In this document: piece by piece, positions 6,461 through 12,707 of the stretch
Position numbering within the stretch: position 1 is the stretch's first letter
How the letters are laid out: every line of letters starts with the position of its first letter
Source: an uncultured Treponema sp.
Lineage (GTDB): Bacteria > Spirochaetota > Spirochaetia > Treponematales > Treponemataceae
Reading direction: 5' to 3'
Length of the DNA stretch: 12,707 nucleotides
Assembly (NCBI GenBank): GCA_937893155.1
Contig: CALBGU010000222.1
Location: forward strand, 1 to 12,707
Made by a program: the position numbers and the translations under genes
The notes under the pieces: generated by a model
Databases searched by the model: none
Told to the model about the DNA's origin: nothing
Seen by the model: the letters and a program-made list of their open reading frames with translations, nothing else

Positions 6461-6530
6461 GATTGGAGAGTTTAATCTAAGTAAGATTGAGGTGTCCAAT
6501 CTTATCGGATTGAGGCGTTCAACCTTAGAA
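6461..6530 (+). repeat. 3'-UTR array of ~23-bp hairpin repeats, copy A
   Basis: Three units follow the DUF4469 stop codon by 15 bases: 6461-6484 (24 bp), 6485-6507 and 6508-6530 (23 bp each). Each starts GATTG. In unit 2, GATTG at positions 1-5 pairs with CAATC at 13-17 over a seven-base loop; unit 1 pairs with one G-T wobble and unit 3 with one mismatch. CAATC of unit 2 can instead pair with GATTG of unit 3, giving alternative folds. A degenerate fourth unit starting GATAG at 6531 merges into the terminator. The array matches copy B at 10510-10578 in period, position and core GCGTTC. Confidence 0.75.
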
Positions 6531-6565
6531 GATAGAGCTATAGCGTCTTCTAAGGTCTTTTTTTT
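6523..6565 (+). terminator. intrinsic terminator of the first DUF4469 gene
   Basis: CCTTAGAAGA (6523-6532) pairs perfectly with TCTTCTAAGG (6546-6555) across a 13-base loop and is followed by TCTTTTTTTT. The left arm overlaps the last unit of the repeat array, so array and terminator form one folded 3' end. Confidence 0.85.
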
Positions 6566-6706
6566 GCCTGTCGCGGAAGGCTCGGCGTATTTCAGCGGTC
6601 GCCTCTTCGTTCCAGACGATTTGGAATCGATAGAGCTATAGCGCGCGCTATTTCGCCGTGCAGAGCTTACGATTTTTCGTAGGCAAGGCGGGGGGAGTTG
6701 TCTTCT
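6566..6706. other. gene-free stretch with small hairpins
   Basis: No gene is seen. GATAGAGCTATAGCG at 6629-6643 is an exact 15-bp copy of the terminator-loop sequence at 6531-6545. The palindrome ATAGCGCGCGCTAT covers 6638-6651. GCTTACGA (6665-6672) and TCGTAGGC (6677-6684) form a hairpin with a TTTT loop and one wobble. The stretch probably consists of repeat and gene remnants. Confidence 0.5.
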
Positions 6707-7006
6707 CTAACGTGGATTATTCCCCGCAAACAACAGCACGAATGCTCTGATAACGACGCCCCCCGAACCGCAGTTGTGGAACAGCGCGCCGCTCACCGTG
6801 TTCAGCACGCCCGTTATCGCTAACGCGACGGCAAGCGCATTCAATGCAAGCGAAACGCACAGATTCAGCGTTATGCGCTTCCGCGTCTTTTTTGCAATGC
6901 GGAACAAATACTCAATCGCGTCCACATTGTCGCGTACAATCACCGCGTCCGCGCTCTCTATCGCCGCATCGCTTCCGAGCGCGCCCAAAAGCAAAAATGC
7001 GTCTAG
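6707..7006 (-). pseudogene. C-terminal remnant of a heavy-metal P-type ATPase
   Basis: Read on the minus strand, the frame opens right after an in-frame TGA (7007-7009) with AFLLLGALGSDAAIESADAV. This is the end of the P-domain in P1B (heavy-metal) ATPases, just past the GDGxNDAP hinge. It continues with IAKKTRKRITLN, a hydrophobic pair of membrane helices and GALFHNCGS, typical of the last two helices. Intact enzymes are about 600-800 residues, and only the final 99 remain. Nothing resembling the nucleotide-binding domain or the phosphorylated DKTGT is found upstream. The longest listed version starts at TTG 6994, with no ribosome site. It is therefore a decayed fragment, not a functional pump. 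A REP-like hairpin lies about 40 bp beyond the break. Confidence 0.8.
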
Positions 7007-7043
7007 TCAATTTTGTGCTCAATCGGGCAAAAGCAGAAAAATT

Positions 7044-7077
7044 CCCCTCTCTTTCTCGGAGAGGGGCAGGGGGTGAG
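7044..7077. repeat. REP-like G/C hairpin
   Basis: CCCCTCTC (7044-7051) pairs perfectly with GAGAGGGG (7059-7066) and is followed by CAGGGGGTGAGG. This combination resembles a REP-type element dispersed in many bacterial genomes (general recollection, not searched). It differs sharply in base composition from the surrounding sequence and lies between the ATPase remnant and the symporter promoter. Confidence 0.55.
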
Positions 7078-7123
7078 GCGGGGGAACGTCAAAAAAAAGC
7101 GGATAGAAATCATGATAATCCTT

Positions 7124-7151
7124 TTGCGGCTCAAAAAAACGGCGGTACAAT
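7124..7151 (+). promoter_or_regulatory. promoter of the symporter-glycosidase operon
   Basis: TTGCGG (7124-7129) and TACAAT (7146-7151) are 16 bp apart. The -10 box lies 32 bp before the ATG at 7184, which is preceded by AAGGGAGG (7171-7178). No clear operator palindrome is seen. Confidence 0.5.
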
Positions 7152-7183
7152 GAATTATACAGCAATGAAAAAGGGAGGTCGTT

Positions 7184-8587
7184 ATGACTGATGATAAAAA
7201 CAAAAAATTGTCGCTGCTGACGTATCTATCGTATGGGCTGGCGTATGGCTCGGGATTTCAGATTATGCACGGCATTGTCGGTTCGTATTTGATGGTGTTT
7301 TTGACCGACACGTTCGGGGTGCCAGCCGCGGCGGTGGGCGCGATTATGCTGCTCGCTTCGGTATGGGACGCGATAAACGACCCGCTGATGGGTGTGCTTG
7401 CCGACAAGACCAAGACTCGCTTTGGTCGCTATCGTCCGTATTTGCTCATCGTGCCGTTTTTGCTAGCGGTGGTTGATGTGTGTCTGTTTTTGAGCCCGAA
7501 TCTGTCGAATCACGGGAAAATCGTGTGGACTGCCGTGTTTTATGTGCTCTACGGAATGCTTCGGACGGCATTTGAAATCCCGTGCAACGCGCTTATCAAT
7601 GCGGTTACCAACAAAGAAAACGAACGGCAGAAACTGATTTCCACTTACACTTTCACGATGGGCATTTTTACGACTATCACCACGTCGTTTGCGCTCACGT
7701 TTGTAACGCTGTTCGGCGGCGAGAATACTGCAAAAGGCTACGTCATCGTTATGGCAATCGCGGGGTTGTGTACGATTGCTTCAAGTCTTGCGTGCTTTTT
7801 TGCCACAAAGGAACGCTTTGTTGCGCCCGTTGCAAACCACGCGTTGATTGAACAGCTCAAGAAACTGGTGCACGTCAAAGGGCTTGTGGTGGCGGTGGTC
7901 ATTTGGCTTGCGGGCTATGTGGGCTACAACATTATGATGGCATCTTCGGTGTATTATGTGTTGTATTGCTTGTGCCGCCCCGATTTGATTTCGCTCTATA
8001 TGCTCACGATTTCCATTTGCGGCTTGCTCGGTATTTCGCTTTTTATCCCCGTGTTTATGCGCATTTTCGGCTCGGTCAAGCGCTGTTTTGCGGTGTCGCA
8101 GGTCGGCACGTTTGTGTGCAATGCGCTGTGCATTTTCTTGGGCTCGTCTGTGCCTGCAATCTTCGTGTTTTCGGGGCTGGGCTGTCTGTTTGCCACGATG
8201 TTTATGGTGTTCGGCGCGATGTTTATGACCGAAATGGCAGACGCGGCGTATGCAGAAACGGGCATTATGATGAACGGCACGATTGCCGCGCTCAAGGGCT
8301 TTACGAACAAATGCGGAATGGCGCTTTCTAACGGCATTATCGGCGGCACGCTTGCGGCGACGGGCTACATCGCGAACGCAATCGGACACGAGCCGATTGA
8401 GACAATCCGCGGCATTACGGCGGTGCGTTTTGCAATTCCTGCGGTGATGGCGTTGGTTATCGTTATCGCAATCCGCTTCTATCCGATTACCGAGGAGATG
8501 AAAAAGGCATTCCGTGCCAAAGCGGCGGCGGCAGGCGAGGGCAGTGCGGGCGGTTTTGAAAAGGAGGCGGTTAATGCGTCTTGCTGA
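7184..8587 (+). CDS. GPH-family glycoside:cation symporter
   Basis: This 467-residue membrane protein belongs to the glycoside-pentoside-hexuronide:cation symporter family within the major facilitator superfamily (MelB, LacS, XynB type). The family signature spans residues 62-86: D62 and D66 in WDAINDPLMG, then LADKTKTRFGRYRPYL. About twelve hydrophobic segments are spread over the chain, and the C-terminal 25 residues are charged with no fused IIA domain. It would import a plant-derived di- or oligosaccharide, or a glycoside, with H+ or Na+. The overlapping GH43 gene points to an arabinose- or xylose-containing substrate, which is inference. Translation of the glycosidase starts 14 bases before this gene ends. 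A long open frame on the opposite strand is a composition artefact. Confidence 0.88.
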   Translation: MTDDKNKKLSLLTYLSYGLAYGSGFQIMHGIVGSYLMVFLTDTFGVPAAAVGAIMLLASVWDAINDPLMGVLADKTKTRFGRYRPYLLIVPFLLAVVDVCLFLSPNLSNHGKIVWTAVFYVLYGMLRTAFEIPCNALINAVTNKENERQKLISTYTFTMGIFTTITTSFALTFVTLFGGENTAKGYVIVMAIAGLCTIASSLACFFATKERFVAPVANHALIEQLKKLVHVKGLVVAVVIWLAGYVGYNIMMASSVYYVLYCLCRPDLISLYMLTISICGLLGISLFIPVFMRIFGSVKRCFAVSQVGTFVCNALCIFLGSSVPAIFVFSGLGCLFATMFMVFGAMFMTEMADAAYAETGIMMNGTIAALKGFTNKCGMALSNGIIGGTLAATGYIANAIGHEPIETIRGITAVRFAIPAVMALVIVIAIRFYPITEEMKKAFRAKAAAAGEGSAGGFEKEAVNASC

Positions 8588-9431
8588 AATCAATCTGCGC
8601 GACCCGTTTGTGCTCGAAGACGGCGGCGTGTATTATCTGTACGGCACGCGGAGCGAAACGGCGTGGACAGACGCGGACGGTTTTGACGTGTATGTGAGCG
8701 GCGACCTTGAAAACTGGAGCGAGCCGAAAGAAATCTTTCACAATGACGGCAGTTTTTGGGCGACGCGCGCGTATTGGGCGCCTGAGTGCATTCGGTATGA
8801 CGGCGCATATTATCTGATTGCCACGTTCGGCGGCGACGGGCGCAAAAAGGGAATCCAATTTCTCAAAAGCGACTCCCCCGACGGCACGTTTACGCCCGTA
8901 ACGCCGTTTCCCGTCACGCGCGCTGATTGGGAGTGCTTGGACGGCACTTTTTTTGAAAGCGCAGACGGTGAGCCGTATTTGATTTTTAGCCACAGCGTGC
9001 CTGAAGAGGTGCGCGGGGCGTTGTGTGCGGCAAAACTGAAGCGCGATTTTACCGGATTTGCCGAAGAACCTCGCGTTTTGTTCTATGCCGATGAAGCGCC
9101 GTGGACGCGCCCTGTGCCGTTCGCAAAGACCGAGTTCGGCATTGACGGCGCGGCGTATCTTTCTGACGGTCCGTATATTGTTCGGGGCGATGACGGCGCG
9201 CTTTTGCTACTGTGGTCGAGTTGGAGCGATTGCGGCGGCTACGCGATGGGCATAAGCACCTGCCGCGGCACTTCTCTGTTCGGCAGCTGGACGCACGGGG
9301 AAAACGTCATTGCGCGCGGCGGCGGGCACGGTATGGTTTTTCGCACTGTGCACGGCGAACTGCTCCTCACTTACCACAGCCCGAACGACAAGGGCAAAGA
9401 ACACCCCGTTTTTGTCCCCTTCCCGCTCTGA
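8574..9431 (+). CDS. GH43-family glycoside hydrolase (arabinosidase/xylosidase type)
   Basis: The 285-residue protein is a single five-bladed propeller of the GH43 type without signal peptide or carbohydrate-binding module, so it should act in the cytoplasm on imported sugars. The general base is D10 in NLRDPF. YWAPEC (68-72) marks blade two. D123 in CLDGTFF is the predicted pKa-modulating residue. The third catalytic position falls at SDGPY (197-201), where many GH43 enzymes carry Glu in EGP or EAP; here it is Asp. GGGHGM (249-254) is the metal/substrate histidine region. The start at 8574 is chosen because AAAAGGAGG lies at 8560-8568; in-frame upstream codons overlap the symporter gene. The exact linkage it cleaves cannot be read from sequence. 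Confidence 0.85.
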   Translation: MRLAEINLRDPFVLEDGGVYYLYGTRSETAWTDADGFDVYVSGDLENWSEPKEIFHNDGSFWATRAYWAPECIRYDGAYYLIATFGGDGRKKGIQFLKSDSPDGTFTPVTPFPVTRADWECLDGTFFESADGEPYLIFSHSVPEEVRGALCAAKLKRDFTGFAEEPRVLFYADEAPWTRPVPFAKTEFGIDGAAYLSDGPYIVRGDDGALLLLWSSWSDCGGYAMGISTCRGTSLFGSWTHGENVIARGGGHGMVFRTVHGELLLTYHSPNDKGKEHPVFVPFPL

Positions 9432-9508
9432 TTGCGTGCGCGTCATTTCCGCGCTCGACACGATAATCTTTTTTCTCTGCTTCTTTTTCTTCATTTCGCT
9501 GTAAGCCC

Positions 9509-9811
9509 CTAGAGCGTGCGCTTGGATTGGCGGCGGCGGGAAAGCGCGGTCATATCCAAATGCGCAATTCCGTCTTTGAGCGCGGAGAGAACGGCGGCTT
9601 TGTTCGTGCGAAAATCGTTGGTGTTCAAGTTCATCGAAATCGTGTGGTGCGTGATAAGGCGGCAATCACATTCGAGCGTTTCAAGGAAGGTCAAAAGCTC
9701 TTCCATCAAGCCCTTTTCGTCCAGCGGGTCGAACGCTCCGCGCTCTGCGTCGGCTAAAAGCGGCATGTTAAATAATTTCCTTACAGAACGAGTCGTTAGG
9801 CTAATTCGGGA
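9509..9811 (-). pseudogene. probable C-terminal fragment of a radical SAM protein
   Basis: The open frame on the minus strand runs from just after an in-frame TAA near 9814 to TAG at 9509-9511. An ATG at 9766 would give 85 residues. The text FLETLECDCRLITHHTISMNLNT followed by NKAAVLSALKDGI resembles the C-terminal end of a group of radical SAM proteins. That is recognition from memory with moderate certainty. No cysteine cluster, GGEP or other N-terminal part is present. Upstream of the ATG, in-frame codons add SLTTRSVRKLFN, which reads like family sequence and suggests the true protein was longer and has been cut. A weak AAGGA lies 11 bases before the ATG, so a short expressed protein cannot be excluded. 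The last codons (RQSKRTL) match the end of the acyltransferase gene at 5008-5032. Confidence 0.45.
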
Positions 9812-9827
9812 TTGTTAACGCAATCCC
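9808..9827. other. short inverted repeat
   Basis: GGGATTG (9808-9814) pairs perfectly with CAATCCC (9821-9827) over the loop TTAACG and is followed by ATTTTG on the plus strand. It is the first of three stem-loops in this intergenic stretch. The T run is too short for a convincing terminator. Confidence 0.45.
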
Positions 9828-9835
9828 ATTTTGCG

Positions 9836-9880
9836 GTGGTTGAACAGGCAACGAAGTTTCAAGCCGCCTGTCGAAACCAC
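9836..9880. other. imperfect long stem-loop
   Basis: GTGGTT (9836-9841) pairs with AACCAC (9875-9880), and ACAGGC (9844-9849) with GCCTGT (9866-9871). The two helices are separated by a small internal loop and capped by 16 bases. Together with the terminator just downstream it could be part of a structured RNA on the plus strand or a 3'-UTR structure on the minus strand. Confidence 0.5.
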
Positions 9881-9886
9881 TGAAAA

Positions 9887-9924
9887 GAAAAAGCCTTGTC
9901 GTGAAAGTGCGGCAAGGCTTTTTC
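9887..9924. terminator. strong bidirectional intrinsic terminator
   Basis: AAAAAGCCTTG (9888-9898) pairs perfectly with CAAGGCTTTTT (9913-9923). Three more pairs inside (one G-T wobble) and a flanking G-C pair extend the stem to about 15 bp over an eight-base loop. T-rich sequence follows on both strands. It lies 26 bp beyond the stop of the NTF2-like gene and clearly ends that minus-strand transcript. Confidence 0.88.
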
Positions 9925-9950
9925 TTATTATTACGGTGAAAAACGCCTTT

Positions 9951-10409
9951 TTACAGGCTGTCCTTTTTCCACATTTCCTGCAATCTCGGAATGCTTTTCA
10001 TATCGAACGCATTGCGCAGGGAAAGGTGTCCGAGCGTCAAGAGCCACTTGCCGTCGGTCTTTCGGAAGGTGAGCGACATATTCCACGACAGGAACAGCAC
10101 TTCGTTGCCTTTTTCATCTTTTTTGTAGGTAGTAAAGGCAAATGTAAGAAGCACCTCGTTTTCGCTGAGTACGCGGGCTTTCTCATTGTGATACTCCTGC
10201 CGCACGATGCCCGTAGGACCGTCTGGCATAATGCTCTCGAAATGCTTTCGCACCGCCTCGCGCCCCACGAGGAACTGCTTGGCGAGCGGGTCTACATAGA
10301 CGACATCTTCAGCCAGCGCGTCGCCGTAGCCCTTCCAATCGCCGCAGCTCCACCGCCACTGAATCTGTTGCTCAAAGTCGATTAACTCCTTAATTTCTTC
10401 TTGCGTCAT
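9951..10409 (-). CDS. NTF2/SnoaL-like domain protein
   Basis: This 152-residue protein has the alpha+beta cone of the NTF2-like superfamily (SnoaL/DUF4440 type). Helices at about 3-35 contain the W..GDW.GY..ALAEDVVYVDP pattern. GREAVRKHFESI (49-60) is the usual second helix. The chain ends in long strands with LFLSWNMSLTFRKTDGKWLLTLGHLS (104-129 overall), the standard curved sheet. It has no signal peptide. Members range from enzymes (isomerases, cyclases) to ligand-binding proteins, and no specific catalytic set can be named here. The ATG at 10409 is preceded by AGGAG (complement of 10418-10422). It lies 181 bp after the second DUF4469 gene on the same strand and is followed by a strong terminator, so it may be the last gene of that transcript or a separate unit. 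Confidence 0.75.
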   Translation of the reverse strand: MTQEEIKELIDFEQQIQWRWSCGDWKGYGDALAEDVVYVDPLAKQFLVGREAVRKHFESIMPDGPTGIVRQEYHNEKARVLSENEVLLTFAFTTYKKDEKGNEVLFLSWNMSLTFRKTDGKWLLTLGHLSLRNAFDMKSIPRLQEMWKKDSL

Positions 10410-10500
10410 GATTATATCTCCTAGAATTGTGAAGTTTTTTCCGTAAAAATGCGGAAGTTTTTTGCTTGTTTACTCTGTCGCTTCTTCACCACACCCGCAC

Positions 10501-10590
10501 CGCTATACCTTATGCGGTAGGACTGCCCGACCTTATAGGGTAGAACGCTCCTACCTTACAAGGTCGAAGTGTCCTACCGTGTGCGGTCGC
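10501..10590 (-). repeat. 3'-UTR array of 23-bp hairpin repeats, copy B
   Basis: Read in the direction of the second DUF4469 gene, exact 23-bp units follow its stop codon at 10556-10578, 10533-10555 and 10510-10532. Partial units lie at 10579-10590 and 10501-10509. Each full unit starts GGT. In the unit at 10533-10555, GGTAG pairs with CTACC over a seven-base loop (GAGCGTT); the other two have one stem mismatch each. Compared with copy A, two stem pairs have changed on both sides (A-T to G-C and T-A to A-T), so pairing is kept. The unit at 10533 agrees with the copy A unit at 6508 in 16 of 23 positions. Confidence 0.78.
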
Positions 10591-11301
10591 CTAGCCTTGA
10601 ACGGCGGTGAGCGTTTTGTTGAACGAGCCTTTTTTCATCGTCTTGACGGCTTTCCCCGACGAGCCGATGATTTTCGTCCTCACTTCCACGGAAAAATCCC
10701 CTGCGGGAACATCGCTTGCAAGCAAGACGAGCAGAAGCGCGGGCTTGTTCTCGATGACGGTGGCACAGCGCACCTCGCCCGAAGCTGTTACGGCAAAAAC
10801 GCCCTGCTCGCTGTCGGTCGGGTCGAATTTGAGCCGTGCGCCCGTGATTTCCATAACCGAGCCGACTTTGACAGCCGTGTTGTCGCTAGTAACTTTGTCT
10901 ACGACAGAAGTGATATACGGGTCGGTGCTTGTTCCCTCGACTTTCTGCACTTTCGCCTTTGCCGCCGCTTCGCGCAACGCAGTTCCCGCGTTTACATTCA
11001 ACTTGACCGTATGGCGCGACTTGTCGAATGTGTCCGTCTGATTCGTGAACACGCCCGAAATGCTGAAACTCGTTGAAATCAGCGGCGTGTTAATGTGTCC
11101 GCCGTCTGCGATAATCGCGGCATACACTTCGGCTTCAAGTTTTTGGTATGAGGCGATGTCTGCCCGCGTGAGCGATGAACCGCGCTTCATCATCTCTTCC
11201 GCAATGTCGTCCTGCGTGTAGGTTCGCGCGTCGGTTTCCTGCGCCATGCAGTCATCGGGGTCGGCGGTGAGAAGATTCTCACGCAACAAATACTTAATCA
11301 T
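10591..11301 (-). CDS. HU-like DNA-binding / DUF4469 protein, copy 2
   Basis: This 236-residue paralog of the protein at 5708-6445 has the same order of parts. N-terminal LLTADPDDCMAQ and a helical region lead to INTPL...FSISGVF and FDKSRHTVKLNV (the HU-like part, about 1-120). The DUF4469 part carries VGSVMEITGARLKFDP, EQGVFAV, NKPALLLVLL and FSVEVRTKI. It starts about seven residues later in the domain than copy 1, and the two differ at most positions, so the duplication is old or the copies came separately. The start at 11301 is supported by AAAAAGGAG (complement of 11311-11319). It lies 86 bp after the carboxylesterase gene and could share its transcript. The same kind of 23-bp repeat array follows its stop codon. 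Confidence 0.8.
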   Translation of the reverse strand: MIKYLLRENLLTADPDDCMAQETDARTYTQDDIAEEMMKRGSSLTRADIASYQKLEAEVYAAIIADGGHINTPLISTSFSISGVFTNQTDTFDKSRHTVKLNVNAGTALREAAAKAKVQKVEGTSTDPYITSVVDKVTSDNTAVKVGSVMEITGARLKFDPTDSEQGVFAVTASGEVRCATVIENKPALLLVLLASDVPAGDFSVEVRTKIIGSSGKAVKTMKKGSFNKTLTAVQG

Positions 11302-11387
11302 AGTGATTCACTCCTTTTTCCCACTTTTGGCGGGACTGTTTATATTTTCTCCGCACAAGCGGGGAATTTGCTACAGTATTCCTTCCC

Positions 11388-12707
11388 TTACCACTCGTAC
11401 CCCGGCGCGAGCAGCTTCATAAGCCCTTCGTCGTGGTGGCGGGTAAGATAGCTTTCGTCATCGAGAATCATCACCGCACCGCTTTCGCGGGTGTACGCTT
11501 CCCATGCGGGAACATTTTTCGCGGCGGGCTTTCCTGTCTTTGCGAAGCTAATCCACAGGCTGCTCATCATATCGGCGATTTTTTGGTCGGTCACGCCGTC
11601 GGTCTTTACATGAGCCATCACGCTCGTTTCGGGGTTTTTGAACACATAGGGAATCTCGAAGGTGTGGAAACTGAACGGCGAGCCGTAGGCGAAGATGTAC
11701 GAGTACACATTGCCCGCTTTCTGGTCTGCTTTGTGGGCAGTGATTTTGAGAATCGGAAGGCGAATCATCGTGTCGATGAAAAGCGCGTCGTAGCCGTTCT
11801 TCTTCGGGTATGCGCTCTTATATTCGGCTAGGATTTTTTCGGCGTTCTCTCCGTAAGTTTCTCTCGCTTTCGCAAGGATTTGGCTTTCGGAAAGGTTTTT
11901 CCATTCATTGAGCGATTTTTCCGCGTCTTGCAGGAACGGCACGGTCGTCCATTCGTTGATGTTCGAACCGATGAGGAGCGGAATTTCCCTGCCGTTTTCC
12001 GCGAATCCGTCCGCAAGCACGGGATTTGTCGGAAGCACATCGCCGTCGATGACAGGCTCCCACATGAGCGCGCTTCCCGCGCCGAACGCCCCGTCAATGT
12101 GCAGGTCGAGCGCAGCCTTTTGCAGAGCCTTCTCGCCCTCGGCAAGCAGACGAGCGAACGGAACTTTCTGTATATCCTCAACATTCTCAGGGGAAACCCC
12201 AAGATTTTCGAGCGTGACCTTCGCCACATACTGCGCGGCTTCCTTGCTCATGAAACTCACGCCCATCGTCTCGGTCGCGCCGCTTTCGATGATTGCCTTG
12301 TGGAACAGCCCCTTCGCGCGGGGGCTTGTCATGAGCGCGAGGACTTTCGCGCCGCCGCCCGACTCGCCGAACACAGTAACATTCTTCGGGTCGCCGCCGA
12401 ATTGGGCGATGTTCGCCCTGACCCATTCAAGCGCGGAAACGATGTCCAAAAATCCCTCGTTTCCCGAATCCCTGTATTTCTCGCCGTAGGCGGAAAGGTC
12501 GAGGAAGCCGAGCACATTCAGGCGGTGGTTCACGCTGACCACCACGACATCGCCTGAGCACGAGAGGTTTTCGCCGTCGTAGGCGGGCGTTTCCTGCGCC
12601 GAGCCTGACGAGAAGCCGCCGCCGTGCAGCCACACCATGACCGCCCGCTTCTTTCCGTCCGCCGCGGGAGTCCAGATGTTGAGGTTCTGGCAGTCGTTCC
12701 CCGAAAC
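11388..12707 (-). CDS. type B carboxylesterase, N-terminus outside window
   Basis: The gene runs off the right edge; 439 C-terminal residues are visible. The first visible codons give GNDCQNLNIWTPA, the conserved block of type B carboxylesterases, so only perhaps 60-100 residues including any signal peptide are missing. HGGG (visible residues 28-31) forms the oxyanion hole. The nucleophile is S116 in FGESGGG, with Gly where most members have Ala. The acid is E252 in GSNINEW and the catalytic histidine H348 in FHTFEIPYVF. The C-terminal W.SFAKTGKP is also typical. It would hydrolyse carboxylic esters. Next to a sugar symporter and GH43 enzyme, an acetyl- or feruloyl-type ester on plant polysaccharide is a reasonable guess but only inference. 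A frame-internal ATG at 12638 is not the true start. Confidence 0.9.
   Translation of the reverse strand, partial: VSGNDCQNLNIWTPAADGKKRAVMVWLHGGGFSSGSAQETPAYDGENLSCSGDVVVVSVNHRLNVLGFLDLSAYGEKYRDSGNEGFLDIVSALEWVRANIAQFGGDPKNVTVFGESGGGAKVLALMTSPRAKGLFHKAIIESGATETMGVSFMSKEAAQYVAKVTLENLGVSPENVEDIQKVPFARLLAEGEKALQKAALDLHIDGAFGAGSALMWEPVIDGDVLPTNPVLADGFAENGREIPLLIGSNINEWTTVPFLQDAEKSLNEWKNLSESQILAKARETYGENAEKILAEYKSAYPKKNGYDALFIDTMIRLPILKITAHKADQKAGNVYSYIFAYGSPFSFHTFEIPYVFKNPETSVMAHVKTDGVTDQKIADMMSSLWISFAKTGKPAAKNVPAWEAYTRESGAVMILDDESYLTRHHDEGLMKLLAPGYEW

Noticed and set aside
6461..6530. CRISPR array
   Set aside because: Units are degenerate and abut without unique spacers, and no cas gene is present. 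The same holds for the arrays at 101-166 and 10501-10590.
7781..8593. 270-residue minus-strand frame opposite the symporter
   Set aside because: Composition dominated by His, Arg and Asn, typical of the antisense of a membrane protein. No start signal.
10434..10461. Plus-strand hairpin TTCCG/CGGAA followed by TTTTTT as a gene terminator
   Set aside because: No plus-strand gene precedes it, the stem is only five base pairs, and in minus direction it lacks a T run.
11349..11366. CCGC/GCGG hairpin between the carboxylesterase and DUF4469 genes as an intrinsic terminator
   Set aside because: In the direction of the genes it is followed by AAAAT, not T residues, so it does not support separate transcription units.
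11880..12557. 225-residue plus-strand frame opposite the carboxylesterase
   Set aside because: Antisense shadow of a gene with a complete catalytic triad; no start signal.

Overview
The window reads as a chromosomal accessory stretch from a gut- or rumen-type anaerobic bacterium, most likely a Treponema-like spirochaete. That assignment is inference. It rests on two paralogous HU-like/DUF4469 proteins, a GPH-family sugar symporter coupled to a GH43 glycosidase, a type B carboxylesterase, AT-rich control regions and strong AGGAGG-type ribosome sites. No rRNA, tRNA, CRISPR array or complete insertion sequence was seen.

Left part (1-4375, all plus strand). An AT-rich leader carries three degenerate 22-bp tandem repeats and precedes a 47-residue Asn-rich small gene. 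That gene ends at a REP-like inverted repeat. Next comes the most striking cluster: a 76-residue protein with a possible HicA-like fold, then a radical SAM enzyme with clear hallmarks of the viperin family (prokaryotic viperin, pVip), which makes antiviral ddh-nucleotides. An oversized 854-residue metallo-beta-lactamase/beta-CASP protein follows 86 bp later and ends in an intrinsic terminator.

Middle part (4376-7183). There is a CrtO-type membrane acyltransferase homologue, a compact type II toxin-antitoxin pair with a YafQ-like toxin, and the first HU-like/DUF4469 protein. Immediately after that gene's stop codon lies an array of about 23-bp units, each able to fold into a hairpin, running into an intrinsic terminator. 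Then come a decayed C-terminal remnant of a heavy-metal P-type ATPase (minus strand) and a REP-like hairpin at its broken end.

Right part (7184-12707). A plus-strand operon holds a GPH symporter and an overlapping GH43 glycosidase. On the minus strand, in transcription order, are a type B carboxylesterase (N-terminus outside the window), the second HU-like/DUF4469 protein, an NTF2/SnoaL-like protein with a strong bidirectional terminator, and a probable radical SAM C-terminal fragment. The second DUF4469 gene carries the same kind of 23-bp array after its stop codon, with compensatory base changes in the stem relative to the first.

Functionally the window combines probable defence and addiction genes (viperin, toxin-antitoxin), plant-polysaccharide use (symporter, GH43, esterase) and decaying gene fragments. 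The two observations most worth following are the viperin with its small partner and the paired 3'-UTR hairpin arrays of the DUF4469 paralogs.
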